52,690 nt of DNA from Actinomycetes bacterium (GTDB taxonomy: Bacteria > Actinomycetota > Acidimicrobiia > Acidimicrobiales > Bog-793), in NCBI GenBank assembly GCA_021829645.1, contig JAKBPI010000013.1, forward strand, positions 1 through 52,690, read 5' to 3'. The notes below the pieces were generated by a model. That model searched no databases and was not told where the DNA came from. It was given only the letters and a program-made list of their open reading frames with translations. Positions within the stretch are counted from its first letter, which is position 1. Every line of letters starts with the position of its first letter. This document shows, one piece after another, positions 9,087 through 18,218 of this stretch. The position numbers were made by a program, and so were the translations under genes.

Positions 9087-10832
9087 ATGATAAAAGTCAG
9101 GTTTGACGACTATTTATCCAAGTCGGCATATGGTTTTATAAACCCTGTAGAAGTTCTGGAAACTTACGACTTAGAGAGTGTTAAATCTATTTTTAATAAG
9201 GTTCAAGACTATATAGACCACGACGAATTCTATATTGCCGGCTTCATAAGCTACGAAGCAGCTACTGCCTTTGACACTTCCCTACAAACACAACGATCAT
9301 CAAGCTCTATCCCGTTGGTTTGGTTGACCGTATTTGAACAGGTTGAAAATTTAGAATTTCTGACAAAAAATACAGAGACACCAATATTAAATTGGGAACT
9401 GAATATAACCGAAGAAGAGTATCTAGAAAGTTTCAACTATGTTCAGAATCAGATTACTCAAGGTAATACCTATCAGGTTAATTTAACGTCTCTGTATAAA
9501 TCTAATGATATTACCGACAGTTTTGTTCTATACAGGGATTTGGTATTCGAACAACGAGGATCTTACAACTCATACGTGGATACAGATAAGTTTTCAATAA
9601 TTTCTGTATCTCCGGAACTATTTTTCTCACTTAAAGATAAAAACCTTACAACTAAACCGATGAAGGGAACTATCCAGCGCGGTCGAACTTTACGTGAAGA
9701 TACACGAAACTATAATCTATTGAACAATTCGGCAAAAGACAAAAGCGAAAATCTTATGATAGTAGACTTAATCCGTAATGACTTAGGAAGAATTGCCAAA
9801 TATGGCACCGTGAAAACTCCCGACACTTTCTCCGTTCAACGTCTCAAAACTCTATGGCAAATGACTTCCGAAATTACCTGTGAGCTCAATTCAGAGATGG
9901 GTCTTTTTGAGATTTTTCAGGCACTTTTCCCCTGCGGATCAGTAACAGGTGCCCCAAAGGCTTCCACAATGAAGATAATCAAGGACACAGAACCAGAAGG
10001 GCGAGGACTTTATTGCGGTGCCATTGGGTATATTGTTCCGAAAGATAGTCCTATGGAAAGCAGATTTTCCGTAGCGATTAGGACGGTAGTGTTAGACAAA
10101 AAAACTAACAGTGCATACTATGGATCCGGCGGTGCCATTACGTTTGATTCTGATATGAAATCAGAATTTGCAGAGTTAAAGGCAAAATCAAATATTTTAC
10201 TTCCGAAAAATATGCCGAGTGGATTGTTTGAAACTATGCGATTTGAACTTAGTAAGGGAATTATACACCTAGAAAGACACTTGAAAAGATTAATGTATTC
10301 GCTTGAATACTTCGGAATAGATTTTAAAGAAAGCGCCATAAGAGATTCGATAGACCAATATTGTTGTGAAATGAAAGAAACCATGCGGATACGGTTGGAT
10401 GTAGATAGATACGGCAAACACAAAATGAACGCTCAAAAATTTAACGATACCGACGAAGTGCGCAAAGTAATATTGCATGACGAGCCCATATATTCAAACA
10501 ATATATTCAACTTTCACAAGGTGGCTGACAGATCTTTATTCGAAAATATCAAACGTCATTGGCAAAGCTACAATGATGTGATACTGTACAACGAGCGAGG
10601 TCATGTTACCCAATCTCTTATGGCAAATGTCGTTGTCCTCCTAAATGATAACTGGGTTACCCCTCCTATAGAGTGCGGACTGCTGCCTGGAATTTATAGA
10701 GAAGTACTCTTAGAACGCGGCGACATAATAGAGGGAATTATAACAGTTGAGGATTTTTTTACGGCTGAAGCTATTGCACTTATTAATTCGCTTAGGGGAT
10801 GGAAAAGGGCCGCACGCTCAACCGGAAACTAA
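9087..10832 (+). CDS. pabBC: Aminodeoxychorismate synthase component I fused to aminodeoxychorismate lyase
   Basis: The 581-residue protein is a natural fusion for p-aminobenzoate (folate) synthesis. Residues 1-370 are a chorismate-binding PabB domain with PMKGTIQRGR (the lysine motif), SENLMIVDLIRNDLGRI and PCGSVTGAPKASTMKII. Residues from about 375 are a PabC (branched-chain-aminotransferase fold) lyase with GLFETMRFELSKG, NFHKVADRS (candidate PLP lysine), NERGHVTQSLMANVVV and the terminal INSLRGWKRA. The lyase motif reads TQS where TES is usual. No pabA glutaminase gene is nearby, so amidotransferase activity must come from elsewhere. The ATG at 9087 lacks a clear ribosome binding site but matches the family N-terminus (VRFDDY). 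Confidence 0.92.
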   Translation: MIKVRFDDYLSKSAYGFINPVEVLETYDLESVKSIFNKVQDYIDHDEFYIAGFISYEAATAFDTSLQTQRSSSSIPLVWLTVFEQVENLEFLTKNTETPILNWELNITEEEYLESFNYVQNQITQGNTYQVNLTSLYKSNDITDSFVLYRDLVFEQRGSYNSYVDTDKFSIISVSPELFFSLKDKNLTTKPMKGTIQRGRTLREDTRNYNLLNNSAKDKSENLMIVDLIRNDLGRIAKYGTVKTPDTFSVQRLKTLWQMTSEITCELNSEMGLFEIFQALFPCGSVTGAPKASTMKIIKDTEPEGRGLYCGAIGYIVPKDSPMESRFSVAIRTVVLDKKTNSAYYGSGGAITFDSDMKSEFAELKAKSNILLPKNMPSGLFETMRFELSKGIIHLERHLKRLMYSLEYFGIDFKESAIRDSIDQYCCEMKETMRIRLDVDRYGKHKMNAQKFNDTDEVRKVILHDEPIYSNNIFNFHKVADRSLFENIKRHWQSYNDVILYNERGHVTQSLMANVVVLLNDNWVTPPIECGLLPGIYREVLLERGDIIEGIITVEDFFTAEAIALINSLRGWKRAARSTGN

Positions 10833-10959
10833 TATTAGCTTAATTATACAAATTATCTATTTTGGATAAGCCTTTATTCTTTATTACTAAAAATATCCGG
10901 CAATATTTCTTAACTTATTACATTTATTGTTACCCCTGTATGCCAGAATTAAGTGAGGC

Positions 10960-11150
10960 ACAAAATGTAGTTCGCTATCCCAGAGGGCGAGACAGGAAGT
11001 ACTAAAATATGACCATAACAACTGCAACCCTAAACGCACATTCATCCAGCGGAACTCAACATGTATACCAACAGCACGTGCCCATTGTTGGAGCACCTTT
11101 GCCCACTGTGATTAATCTATTTGACTGCTGTGCTGTTGGTGTAGAAACGA
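10960..11150 (-). pseudogene. Possible TnpB-like transposase C-terminal relic
   Basis: The 10833-11160 gap has no intact gene. One leftward frame reads FYTNSTAVK, stop, INHSGQRCSNNGHVLLVYML, then MCV, stop, GCSCYGH. The spacing of SGQRCSNNGHV and the later Cys pair loosely resembles the C-terminal zinc finger of IS200/IS605-type TnpB (TSqxCsxCGhv...CxxCg). Internal stops and weak similarity make this tentative. Confidence 0.25.
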
Positions 11151-11160
11151 TCGTCCAAGA

Positions 11161-12060
11161 TTAAGCGCTCTCCAGGAAAGTTTCGTATTTACGCTCAAGT
11201 CGTTGTGGATCTGGCCTGCTTGCGCGCGACGTAGGAGGATGGATTTTTTTACCTTGCATCTCCTGTATTCCATGTTTTAGCATAGGACCGTCTATTTCGC
11301 TCAATACTTTTTTAGAAATTTCAATTACCAGATCTGGAGTTATTCCCAAGATATTCCGATCATAGGCGGCGTGGTGAATCTTGCACATTGCCAATCCGTT
11401 TGGCACTATCGGATCACCATCTGGCATACTGTCGGGAATGATATGTGCCGCATCAAGGAGTTCCGGAAGCTTCAATTTGCAAACCGTACATTGATTCTTA
11501 TAAGCGAAAAGGACGCGAGATCGAAAAAATGACTGATGAAGCCTAATTTTTGACATATGAAGTTCATATTTACGTTGGATATTGATAGTGTTAGCAGTAT
11601 CCGAAAGTGTCTGCGTCTCTCCAATGGCAATCATAAATTCTAACTTTGATACGTCTTCACCCACAATATATACGGGAAAATACGGTTGATACATGCCTTT
11701 AGCTATACCGATAAAATACGCAAGCGGCAATTCCGATTTCATCGCCGTACGCAATGCGCGATTATCGGCATGAAGCGGATCCGTTCCTCTATATTTATAA
11801 CGGATTAAACCTGATTTATCCATTGAATCTTCGTAAGGAGGTCTGGAGTTGGGGCTGGTGTATGTTGTCCGTATGGTCAAAGCAGCTCCTAGAAATACGG
11901 GTTTTCTGATACCAGTCTGGACGATCAATTTGATCTGTTCTCCGTCGAAAAAAAAGTTATTTATCTCAGAAGATGATATAACACCTTCGGGGTGTGCCAA
12001 TACCAATTTGTATAAGAACTCAAACATCTTTGAGCGTATATCTTTTTCGATATCAACCAT
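11161..12060 (-). CDS. HNH endonuclease, predicted restriction endonuclease (COG3440-like)
   Basis: The 299-residue protein ends with an HNH nuclease domain at about residues 185-260. CTVCKLKLPELLDAAHIIPD supplies the Cys pair and the catalytic AHI motif, and PNGLAMCKIHHAAYDRNIL supplies the Asn and the metal-binding His residues. The N-terminal half resembles the recognition region of predicted HNH restriction enzymes, with a segment near residue 85 (SGLIRYKYRGTDPLHADNRA) typical of that group. No methyltransferase is adjacent, so this may be an orphan or a modification-dependent enzyme. It could also be a general DNA-processing nuclease. Confidence 0.82.
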   Translation of the reverse strand: MVDIEKDIRSKMFEFLYKLVLAHPEGVISSSEINNFFFDGEQIKLIVQTGIRKPVFLGAALTIRTTYTSPNSRPPYEDSMDKSGLIRYKYRGTDPLHADNRALRTAMKSELPLAYFIGIAKGMYQPYFPVYIVGEDVSKLEFMIAIGETQTLSDTANTINIQRKYELHMSKIRLHQSFFRSRVLFAYKNQCTVCKLKLPELLDAAHIIPDSMPDGDPIVPNGLAMCKIHHAAYDRNILGITPDLVIEISKKVLSEIDGPMLKHGIQEMQGKKIHPPTSRASRPDPQRLERKYETFLESA

Positions 12061-12347
12061 TTGCCTAATTATAACATCCTAAAAGACGAGTTACCATCTA
12101 AGATTTAAACACGAGTAACTTTACTTGATATCTGTTTTTTCGTAATTATTCAATAGAATATGTTGATTTAAAAGCGACAGATGCATGACTACAAATGAGG
12201 GAAGGGAAAATTTTTTGTTATATCAAAAATCAACGTTTCAGTGACGGTCAGATTTGTTGTCGCACCCAAGAAATGGCACTGGCTTTAAAAAGATAACCTA
12301 CAATTCTTGCTTTTTTACAACCACAAATTTTGTAAAAAATCTCAAGG

Positions 12348-13712
12348 TCAATATGTACCGGCGCTTTGCAAGTAATGATGCTTGGCTGCTGAAGAGATAA
12401 AGGTCTCAGCTAGCTCAGGTGTTGATGCCAGGTGCTGATGCAAGTAGCTCGCGAAAACATTACCTTTGATATATCCCTGCCTGCCACTTTGGAACCTGCC
12501 TTCCAGGAAGATATCCTCACCGGTTGGCTCTACTTGGCTGTAATGATACTCATGACCTCTTACCTTTGTATCCCTAGGACCCAGTATTCCTGCCCTAAGC
12601 GTATGTCCGTGACGATATCCCAACGTCGGTCGATTGGTCATAACGGCTTTTGCTTCTTTGATAACACCGGCCATCTGATCTTCACCGATGGATTGGCAGA
12701 GTAACAAATAACCACCGCATTCTGCCCAGACAGGCATGCCGGTAGACACTTTTACTGAAATGTCATCCAACAACTTTTTATTGGCAGAAATTTCTTTTGC
12801 GTATACTTCAGGGAATCCTCCGCCCATATATAAGCCTTGTATATCCGGCAACTCTTCGTCACTCAAAGGATCGAAGTAACAGAGTTCACCGCCGGCTGCC
12901 TCCAGATAAGCCAGGTTTTCTGGGTAGTAAAAATTAAAAGCTTTCCCGGCACATATTCCTATCCGTACTTTTTCAATAAACCGAGGTTCTTTTAAATCAT
13001 GTGCTTTGATCACCGGCGCCAAAGCCGCTATTTGCCATAAAGCCTCTAAGTCCAGAGAGTCCATGACGGTATGGGCAAGCTTATCTATACTCACCAAAAC
13101 GGCTTCTTTTTGTTCAATGGCCGGGGTAAGCCCGAGATGGCGCTCATGCAGTTCAAAATCAGCGTTCTTTTTTATGGCACCCAATACTTTTATATCCAGA
13201 TCCTCTAAAGCTTCCCGCAAAAGAATTTCATGCCCTTCACTTGCTACTTTGTTTAAGATGACTCCAGCCGTATTCAAATCCTTATCCAAAGTTGAAAAAC
13301 CATGCACGACGGCCTTTACGGAACTTGACATCGCAGAACAGTCCACAACCAAGATGACGGGAGCGGACAAAAGTTTAGCCACCGAGGCCGTGGAACCGGA
13401 TGAAGGAGAAAATCCACTGTCATCAAAAAGTCCCATCACGCCTTCTGCCACCAAAATATCGCTGCCTTGAGCCGCTTTGGCAGCTAAGGGTAGTATTGCC
13501 TCTTCCCCCTGCATAAAGACATCCAAGTTCACGGAGCGTTTTCCGGCAGCCAGTTCATGATACGAGGGATCGATGAAATCCGGTCCTATCTTGGCCGGCA
13601 TTACTTTTTTGCCTTTTTTGGCAAAAGCCGCCATGATGGCTATGGAAAGAGTGGTTTTACCTACCCCTGAATGCGTACCGGCAATTACCAACCTGTTTCT
13701 CAATTCAGTCAT
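12348..13712 (-). CDS. cobB: Cobyrinate a,c-diamide synthase
   Basis: The 454-residue protein is of the CobB/CbiA family. It amidates cobyrinate (or hydrogenobyrinate) at the a and c side chains using glutamine and ATP in cobalamin synthesis. The N-terminal ATP-binding domain begins with the P-loop-like AGTHSGVGKTTLSIAIMAAF and has PAKIGPDFIDPSYH. The C-terminal class I glutaminase-like domain contains LYMGGGFPEVYA, the nucleophile Cys in PVWAECGGYLLL and a His in EYHYSQVEP. It diverges from the BtuF-like gene with a 138-base gap. Other cob genes are outside the window. The sequence does not decide between the aerobic and anaerobic routes. Confidence 0.93.
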   Translation of the reverse strand: MTELRNRLVIAGTHSGVGKTTLSIAIMAAFAKKGKKVMPAKIGPDFIDPSYHELAAGKRSVNLDVFMQGEEAILPLAAKAAQGSDILVAEGVMGLFDDSGFSPSSGSTASVAKLLSAPVILVVDCSAMSSSVKAVVHGFSTLDKDLNTAGVILNKVASEGHEILLREALEDLDIKVLGAIKKNADFELHERHLGLTPAIEQKEAVLVSIDKLAHTVMDSLDLEALWQIAALAPVIKAHDLKEPRFIEKVRIGICAGKAFNFYYPENLAYLEAAGGELCYFDPLSDEELPDIQGLYMGGGFPEVYAKEISANKKLLDDISVKVSTGMPVWAECGGYLLLCQSIGEDQMAGVIKEAKAVMTNRPTLGYRHGHTLRAGILGPRDTKVRGHEYHYSQVEPTGEDIFLEGRFQSGRQGYIKGNVFASYLHQHLASTPELAETFISSAAKHHYLQSAGTY

Positions 13713-13850
13713 ACACTATTACCTTATTTATATAGCTCTCCGCTTCCGAGAAGAGTTCCGTATGGATTTTAAGAAGTCTAGTCGGAGCTTGAAACGCTGC
13801 CAGCTGTTATGATAAGTACCCGAAAAGAATTGAGCAATTGAGAGCGCACC

Positions 13851-14735
13851 ATGACAAAAACAATTTTATCCCTGCTGCCTTCGGCCACTGAAATATGTTA
13901 TTTACTTGGCCTTGAAGACTCTCTTGTGGGCGTGACACACGAATGCAATTGGCCCCCTCAAGTCAGCATGAAACCTCAGGTAACCTCTTCTATTATTCCC
14001 AAAAACTCCACACCGGCCGAAATAGATAGAATAGTCAAAACGGCTGCATCCAACAATACCCTCACCCAACAAATCGATTTGGAGACGATCAGAAAACTCC
14101 GGCCCGACATCGTACTAACGCAAGATATTTGCAAAGTCTGTGCCGTACCCAAAGGTCATCTTTCTGTGGCACTGGACTATCTCGGCATCGACGCAGAAGT
14201 CATCTCGTTGGATCCCTTTTCCTTGGAAGATGTCTTTTGGAATATCCTCACTATAGGTAAAGCAACAGACACACCGGAAAAAGCACAGCGTATTACCGAC
14301 AATCTACGGCAAACCCTGGCAGATCTGCAAGCACGACCTCCGGCGGAGCGCAAAAAAGTTTTTCCTTTAGAGTGGGCCAGTCCCCCTTACGGTGCCGGCC
14401 ACTGGGTTCCGGAAATGATAGAAGCAGCGGGAGGCATTGCCGTCGGCTGTGTAAAAAATGCCAATTCCACTAAATTTGACTGGCAGGACGTTGCCTTACT
14501 GGAATTCGATACCGTGCTGTTCATGCCTTGTGGATTCGGTATGGAACAGGCTCTTACCCAAGCAGAAGAAATACAGGGGTTGGCGGTTTTTGCCAATGTC
14601 AGCGAATTCTATGTAGCGAACGCCGGCTGGTATTTTTCCAGACCGGGGCCAAGGTTGATAGAAGGAATACAAGCCCTCCATGCGGTGCTCAGTGGCACAG
14701 AGTGTGATCCGCAAGTGCTAAAACGCCTCAAATGA
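13851..14735 (+). CDS. Cobalamin-binding / BtuF-like periplasmic-binding-fold protein without a signal peptide
   Basis: The 294-residue protein has the class III substrate-binding fold of BtuF and siderophore-binding proteins. Family features are the opening ILSLLPSATEICYLLGLEDS, then GVTHECNWPP, IRKLRPDIVLTQDICKVCAV, PYGAGHWVPEMIEAAGG and the late NAGWYFSRPGPRLIEGIQAL. The N-terminus starts directly with the first beta strand; no signal peptide or lipobox is visible, so it is probably cytoplasmic. Members of this soluble group are annotated as cobalamin-binding proteins. It lies divergent from cobB and overlaps the FhuF-like gene by four bases (ATGA). The ligand could be a corrinoid or an iron chelate. 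Confidence 0.8.
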   Translation: MTKTILSLLPSATEICYLLGLEDSLVGVTHECNWPPQVSMKPQVTSSIIPKNSTPAEIDRIVKTAASNNTLTQQIDLETIRKLRPDIVLTQDICKVCAVPKGHLSVALDYLGIDAEVISLDPFSLEDVFWNILTIGKATDTPEKAQRITDNLRQTLADLQARPPAERKKVFPLEWASPPYGAGHWVPEMIEAAGGIAVGCVKNANSTKFDWQDVALLEFDTVLFMPCGFGMEQALTQAEEIQGLAVFANVSEFYVANAGWYFSRPGPRLIEGIQALHAVLSGTECDPQVLKRLK

Positions 14736-15520
14736 ATCCCGATAGCACATACCGTTTTGAAGAAGATTTTACTTTGTTGAGATCGGCTCTGGACAAGGTA
14801 AGCGAATATCTCCCCTATCTGAAAGCTGACATCACCAGTAGCCCGGCAACTAACTTTATCTCCTGTTCAGCTTTGCTTGATGACCCCGCAACACTCAAAA
14901 AGGTTGTTTTAGAATCCGGGATAAAGATAGGCACCGTCGATGAGAGGGTTGCCTGTTCCCTGTTCTTACTTAGTTACTCTTATCGCCTGTTGGCTATGGG
15001 AATGGCTCCCCTTTTTATAGCAGGGGCAATGCCTGCTTCCGATCCCGAAAACATGTATTTTGACATCACCTCAGGGCGTGTCTCAAAGCTTTGTTACCTG
15101 TCGGCAAAAAGTTATCAAGGCAGCACACAAACACAAGATCTCCGTGCGGCAATTGATAACATTATCGGAGGCCACTTGCATACTCTCACACTGTGCCTCA
15201 AATCCGAATTCGCCATCGGTTCCCGCTTGCTATGGGGAAATATAGCTTCTGCCGCGGCCTCAGTCTTTCGGACCCTGGAGGGTCTTTTTGGTCAAGACTT
15301 TATTGCCTTAGGCGAGCTTTTTTTCACTCTTGTCCCCGATAAAATGAAAAACCAGGGAAGCTTTTATCTTTTATCCCTAGATGAAAGACACGGTTGGTAT
15401 TGGGAAAGAAAAAACTGCTGTCTCTATTATCAGCTGGGAAAAGACAAGTGCAACGATTGCAGCTTAGTTCCACAGCCCATAAGAAGAAAAAAATATCAAG
15501 AAATGCTGGAAGGCAACTAA
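14732..15520 (+). CDS. FhuF-like (2Fe-2S) ferric reductase-type protein
   Basis: The 262-residue protein ends with the characteristic FhuF C-terminal cluster motif: paired cysteines in RKNCCLYYQLG, followed by KCNDCSLVPQPIRRKKY. These four cysteines bind a 2Fe-2S cluster in FhuF-type ferric-siderophore reductases. The central part (ARAAIDNIIGGHLHTL-like, then SEFAIGSRLLWGNIASAAAS) fits the family core, including the conserved LWGN region. The ATG overlaps the stop of the BtuF-like gene, so the pair is translationally coupled. Iron release from an imported chelate is the family role; a redox role linked to corrinoids is an inference from the neighbours. Confidence 0.8.
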   Translation: MNPDSTYRFEEDFTLLRSALDKVSEYLPYLKADITSSPATNFISCSALLDDPATLKKVVLESGIKIGTVDERVACSLFLLSYSYRLLAMGMAPLFIAGAMPASDPENMYFDITSGRVSKLCYLSAKSYQGSTQTQDLRAAIDNIIGGHLHTLTLCLKSEFAIGSRLLWGNIASAAASVFRTLEGLFGQDFIALGELFFTLVPDKMKNQGSFYLLSLDERHGWYWERKNCCLYYQLGKDKCNDCSLVPQPIRRKKYQEMLEGN

Positions 15521-15632
15521 AAACAAATAAGCTCACTATGCCATAAGAAGATAAACAGTGTTTCAAATTCAGTGCGTACCATAACTGACGAAGTATGGGT
15601 AATATATAAATAAAGCTCTACAGGCAGTCGGA

Positions 15633-16763
15633 ATGAAAAAAAGAAGTTTGACACAAAAAATACTTTTGGCTCTTGGCCTTGTCATATTGGTTTTTGTGGC
15701 AGGCGTTAAAATCTATATCTGGCAATGGGACAACCATTCTTCTTCTGTCGGCCATCACTTGGTAAAGAATTTTCTCAATATACAAAAGCAGGCTGTAAAA
15801 CCGACACTTTCCAAGCAGTACAAGACTTCGACTTGCGTAGCCAAGCCTTCTTCGGCATCGAATACTTCTACAGGACTTCTGTTGGCACCTTCCATTTCCC
15901 TTCAAGCACCGGTGATGCAGGGTAACAGCGATGCTATCCTGGCTGTTGCCGTAGGACATGATCCATACTCTGTCTGGCCCGGCAACACAGGAAGAGCCGT
16001 TTTGCAAGCACACGACGTAAGCTACTTCGTCAATATAGACGAACTAAAAGTCGGATCGGAAATTACCTACGAAACCTTTTGCAAAAAATATACTTTCCAA
16101 GTAGTCAGTCATCAAGTAGTCAAGCAGGGAAGTCCGGTATATGACTCCTCCTCTCCTACCATGACTTTGGTGACGTGTTGGCCAACCAATGCCCTTTGGT
16201 TCACTCCTGACAGGTACTTGGTCAATTTAAAAGAAATAAAAGTTACCCCACTCACCGCACAACCTTTCACAGGTAAAGTCAATCCTTTACTTACTGCGAG
16301 CCATCAGCAAAATATTTCCGTCCCGGCACCTTCGGCACTAGTGGCGCAAGGTCTCACTCTCAACCAAAACTCAATTCCCATGGGTAAAATGACGATAAAA
16401 GGCAACCCTAATCCAACCTGGGTAGCTTCACCGGCTGCCCTCGATATAGAAGCAAAAGCATTGGAATCCTATATAGGTGCAGTTAAATCGCTTGAAGAAG
16501 GTCAAATTGCTTGGTGGCATTTGCTTGCGCCAAAGGCTGTGATGCCGACACTCATCGCCAAAAATACTTCCATCTCATATTTAAATGGCCTGGGAGTTAC
16601 AATTTATGCTCATCAGAATCTGGCTTACGCAGTCAAGCTGCAGGCAGATATAAGTATTTCCGGTCAGTCTGCCCCGCGTTCACTCACTGAAACTGTTCTC
16701 ATCGGTATTCACAAGAACCTGATGACCATCAATTCGCTCCAGATAACACCTCTAGCAAATTAA
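15633..16763 (+). CDS. Membrane-anchored sortase (class undetermined)
   Basis: The 376-residue protein has an N-terminal membrane helix (about residues 9-30) followed by a sortase domain at about residues 85-205. The catalytic triad is visible: H127 in VLQAHDVSYF, C182 in TLVTCWPTN and R194 in FTPDRYLVN. Sortases cleave a C-terminal sorting signal and link the protein to the cell wall. The catalytic domain is followed by about 170 residues without a recognised domain, including an NTF2-like-looking stretch near 270-375, which is unusual. A candidate substrate is the surface protein at 44708-46381. The ATG at 15633 has only a weak ribosome binding site. Confidence 0.85.
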   Translation: MKKRSLTQKILLALGLVILVFVAGVKIYIWQWDNHSSSVGHHLVKNFLNIQKQAVKPTLSKQYKTSTCVAKPSSASNTSTGLLLAPSISLQAPVMQGNSDAILAVAVGHDPYSVWPGNTGRAVLQAHDVSYFVNIDELKVGSEITYETFCKKYTFQVVSHQVVKQGSPVYDSSSPTMTLVTCWPTNALWFTPDRYLVNLKEIKVTPLTAQPFTGKVNPLLTASHQQNISVPAPSALVAQGLTLNQNSIPMGKMTIKGNPNPTWVASPAALDIEAKALESYIGAVKSLEEGQIAWWHLLAPKAVMPTLIAKNTSISYLNGLGVTIYAHQNLAYAVKLQADISISGQSAPRSLTETVLIGIHKNLMTINSLQITPLAN

Positions 16764-16899
16764 ATATTTTTGCATGTCTTGATATCAACTGTCATCATTG
16801 TTCGTTTGGCAACAGTGCTTCATTTAAGCAGAAAAGAAGGCTTCTGTGACAGACAAAAAAGAATTACATTTTCCAGACAGGAACACGGATTTATAGAAA

Positions 16900-17219
16900 T
16901 TGACTTCTCAAATCGAACAGTATTTACAAAACGATAAATTTCACACCCAGACAGATAAGGTTGTCGATGGAAACATCGTAATTCGGGCTCAAAAAGGTGG
17001 ATTTTTAGACAAACCAATCACGTCATAGGACACTCCGTATCCGGTAACGAAAACGACTTTACAGTTGCTCCGGGTATTGGGAAATGGCTGGACCACCTAG
17101 GTATTGCCGCAGTTGAAACACTCTTATATTCGACATATTTTTATTAGTTGACGTAGCCAATCGGTATGAACAAAGAGATAGAAGACAAGCTGGCAAAGGC
17201 TGTTGAAGCGATGGTTTAA
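16900..17219 (+). pseudogene. Unrecognised gene relic broken by two frameshifts
   Basis: Three rightward frames carry consecutive protein-like pieces: LTSQIEQYLQNDKFHTQTDK then VVDGNIVIRAQKGGFLDKPI, next GHSVSGNENDFTVAPGIGKW then LDHLGIAAVETLLYS, and finally PIGMNKEIEDKLAKAVEAMV before a TAA. Two indels (near 17025 and 17150) would restore one reading frame of about 105 residues. The family is unknown to me. The remainder of the gap (16764-16899) shows nothing recognisable. Confidence 0.5.
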
Positions 17220-17224
17220 ATACC

Positions 17225-17254
17225 ATACCGGATCACGGCCGCGTGATCCGGTAT
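17225..17254. terminator. Perfect 13-bp hairpin, probable terminator
   Basis: ATACCGGATCACG (17225-17237) and its exact complement (17242-17254) are separated by a GCCG loop. The hairpin lies 15 bases beyond the stop of the leftward CAP-like gene and just after the rightward relic. It has no long T run on either side, so it is a plausible but non-canonical bidirectional terminator. Confidence 0.6.
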
Positions 17255-17268
17255 CACTGTTCGAAAGA

Positions 17269-18063
17269 CTATGGCGCCACCCATATCAGCAAAGCGGCCA
17301 TCGACACGACGGGGCTTCCGTTGACTGTAGATTTAATTGATACGGCATTTATATACAAGGTCGCTCCCGGTACGGGAGGAGTTGAAAGAACCGCTCTTCT
17401 GTGACCGTTGCAGCCGGGCGCCGTAGGAGAAGTGCAGTCTAGGTTTTCCGTGGCAGATCCCATCCATCCGTCTTTATAAACCCAGGCGTTCACTACGGCA
17501 CTAGTCGCTGCCACAGAAGGCGCCCCTACCCCGCTAACTGCACCCCAGATACTATATTCCTCCGGGATGGAACTCCCCACCCGTAGCATGTTAGGGTCGT
17601 TACCCGTCCTAGCCCCCTGTATCACCAAACCGCGCCCTGCTGTTGTGGGGAGACCGGGTGCAAGACCGAATTGTTTCCTGACGGCATTGATAGCATTCAA
17701 TACTTGCATACCTGCGGGACTCAAGTGGTTTTGTGCCCGATCCTCGATTCTTGCAACCAATTGTGGCATTGATGCATCAGCAAGGAGCAATTTTTTCCCT
17801 CTCCTGGCAGGTGTGATATTTTTTCTGGCAAGCTTCTTACCCTCAGGAGAAGTCGTAATACCGCGGGATGAGCCGTTAGCATAAAAGTGTGTTGAGGATG
17901 TCAAGGAATATGCGTCGTGGACTGTAGATGCAGTAGCCGGATTCGCAAAGGCAACAGATCCCATGAGTAGAATTACAGCAAACGAAAAGATAATCGACAA
18001 TTGTTTGCCAGCTATCCTCAATAAGTTTCTAAGATGATTTATAAAGTTTGCTACACTTGTCAT
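17269..18063 (-). CDS. Secreted CAP/SCP-domain-like protein
   Basis: The 264-residue protein has a signal peptide: a basic N-terminus, a hydrophobic run (LSIIFSFAVILLMGSVAF) and a likely cleavage after an Ala-rich site near residue 45. The C-terminal half resembles bacterial CAP (SCP/PR-1) extracellular domains, with QVLNAINAVRKQFGLAP as the first helix and VVNAWVYKDGWMG followed by TENLDCTSPTAPGCNGHRRA as the conserved core carrying His and Cys residues. The two cysteines in DCTSPTAPGC could form a disulfide. A strong AGGAGG ribosome binding site precedes the ATG. The role is unknown; CAP proteins act in the envelope or outside the cell. Confidence 0.72.
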   Translation of the reverse strand: MTSVANFINHLRNLLRIAGKQLSIIFSFAVILLMGSVAFANPATASTVHDAYSLTSSTHFYANGSSRGITTSPEGKKLARKNITPARRGKKLLLADASMPQLVARIEDRAQNHLSPAGMQVLNAINAVRKQFGLAPGLPTTAGRGLVIQGARTGNDPNMLRVGSSIPEEYSIWGAVSGVGAPSVAATSAVVNAWVYKDGWMGSATENLDCTSPTAPGCNGHRRAVLSTPPVPGATLYINAVSIKSTVNGSPVVSMAALLIWVAP

Positions 18064-18168
18064 GAAAGCCCTCCTTGGCGATTGTTGAGTGTTGCCAAAA
18101 GTGAAATTGAGAAAGCGAGAGGAAGTCCTTTGTACAAACGCTCAAAGTGATGTCCATATAAAAAATAG

Positions 18169-18218
18169 CCACATATAGTAGTATAACCACTTATAGTAGT
18201 GATGTAAGCACAATAAGT
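18169..18218. promoter_or_regulatory. Direct-repeat pair in the CAP / 18323 divergent promoter region
   Basis: CCACATATAGTAGT (18169-18182) and CCACTTATAGTAGT (18187-18200) differ at one base and are offset by 18 bp. An inverted, related half-site (CAATAAGTG) follows near 18210. The repeats lie between divergent genes and could be operator sites for one or both. Confidence 0.4.

Noticed and set aside
10887-11096. 69-codon leftward frame as a real gene
   Set aside because: No convincing start signal; the alternative frame with Cys motifs looks more like a decayed transposase, so it was reported only as a tentative relic.
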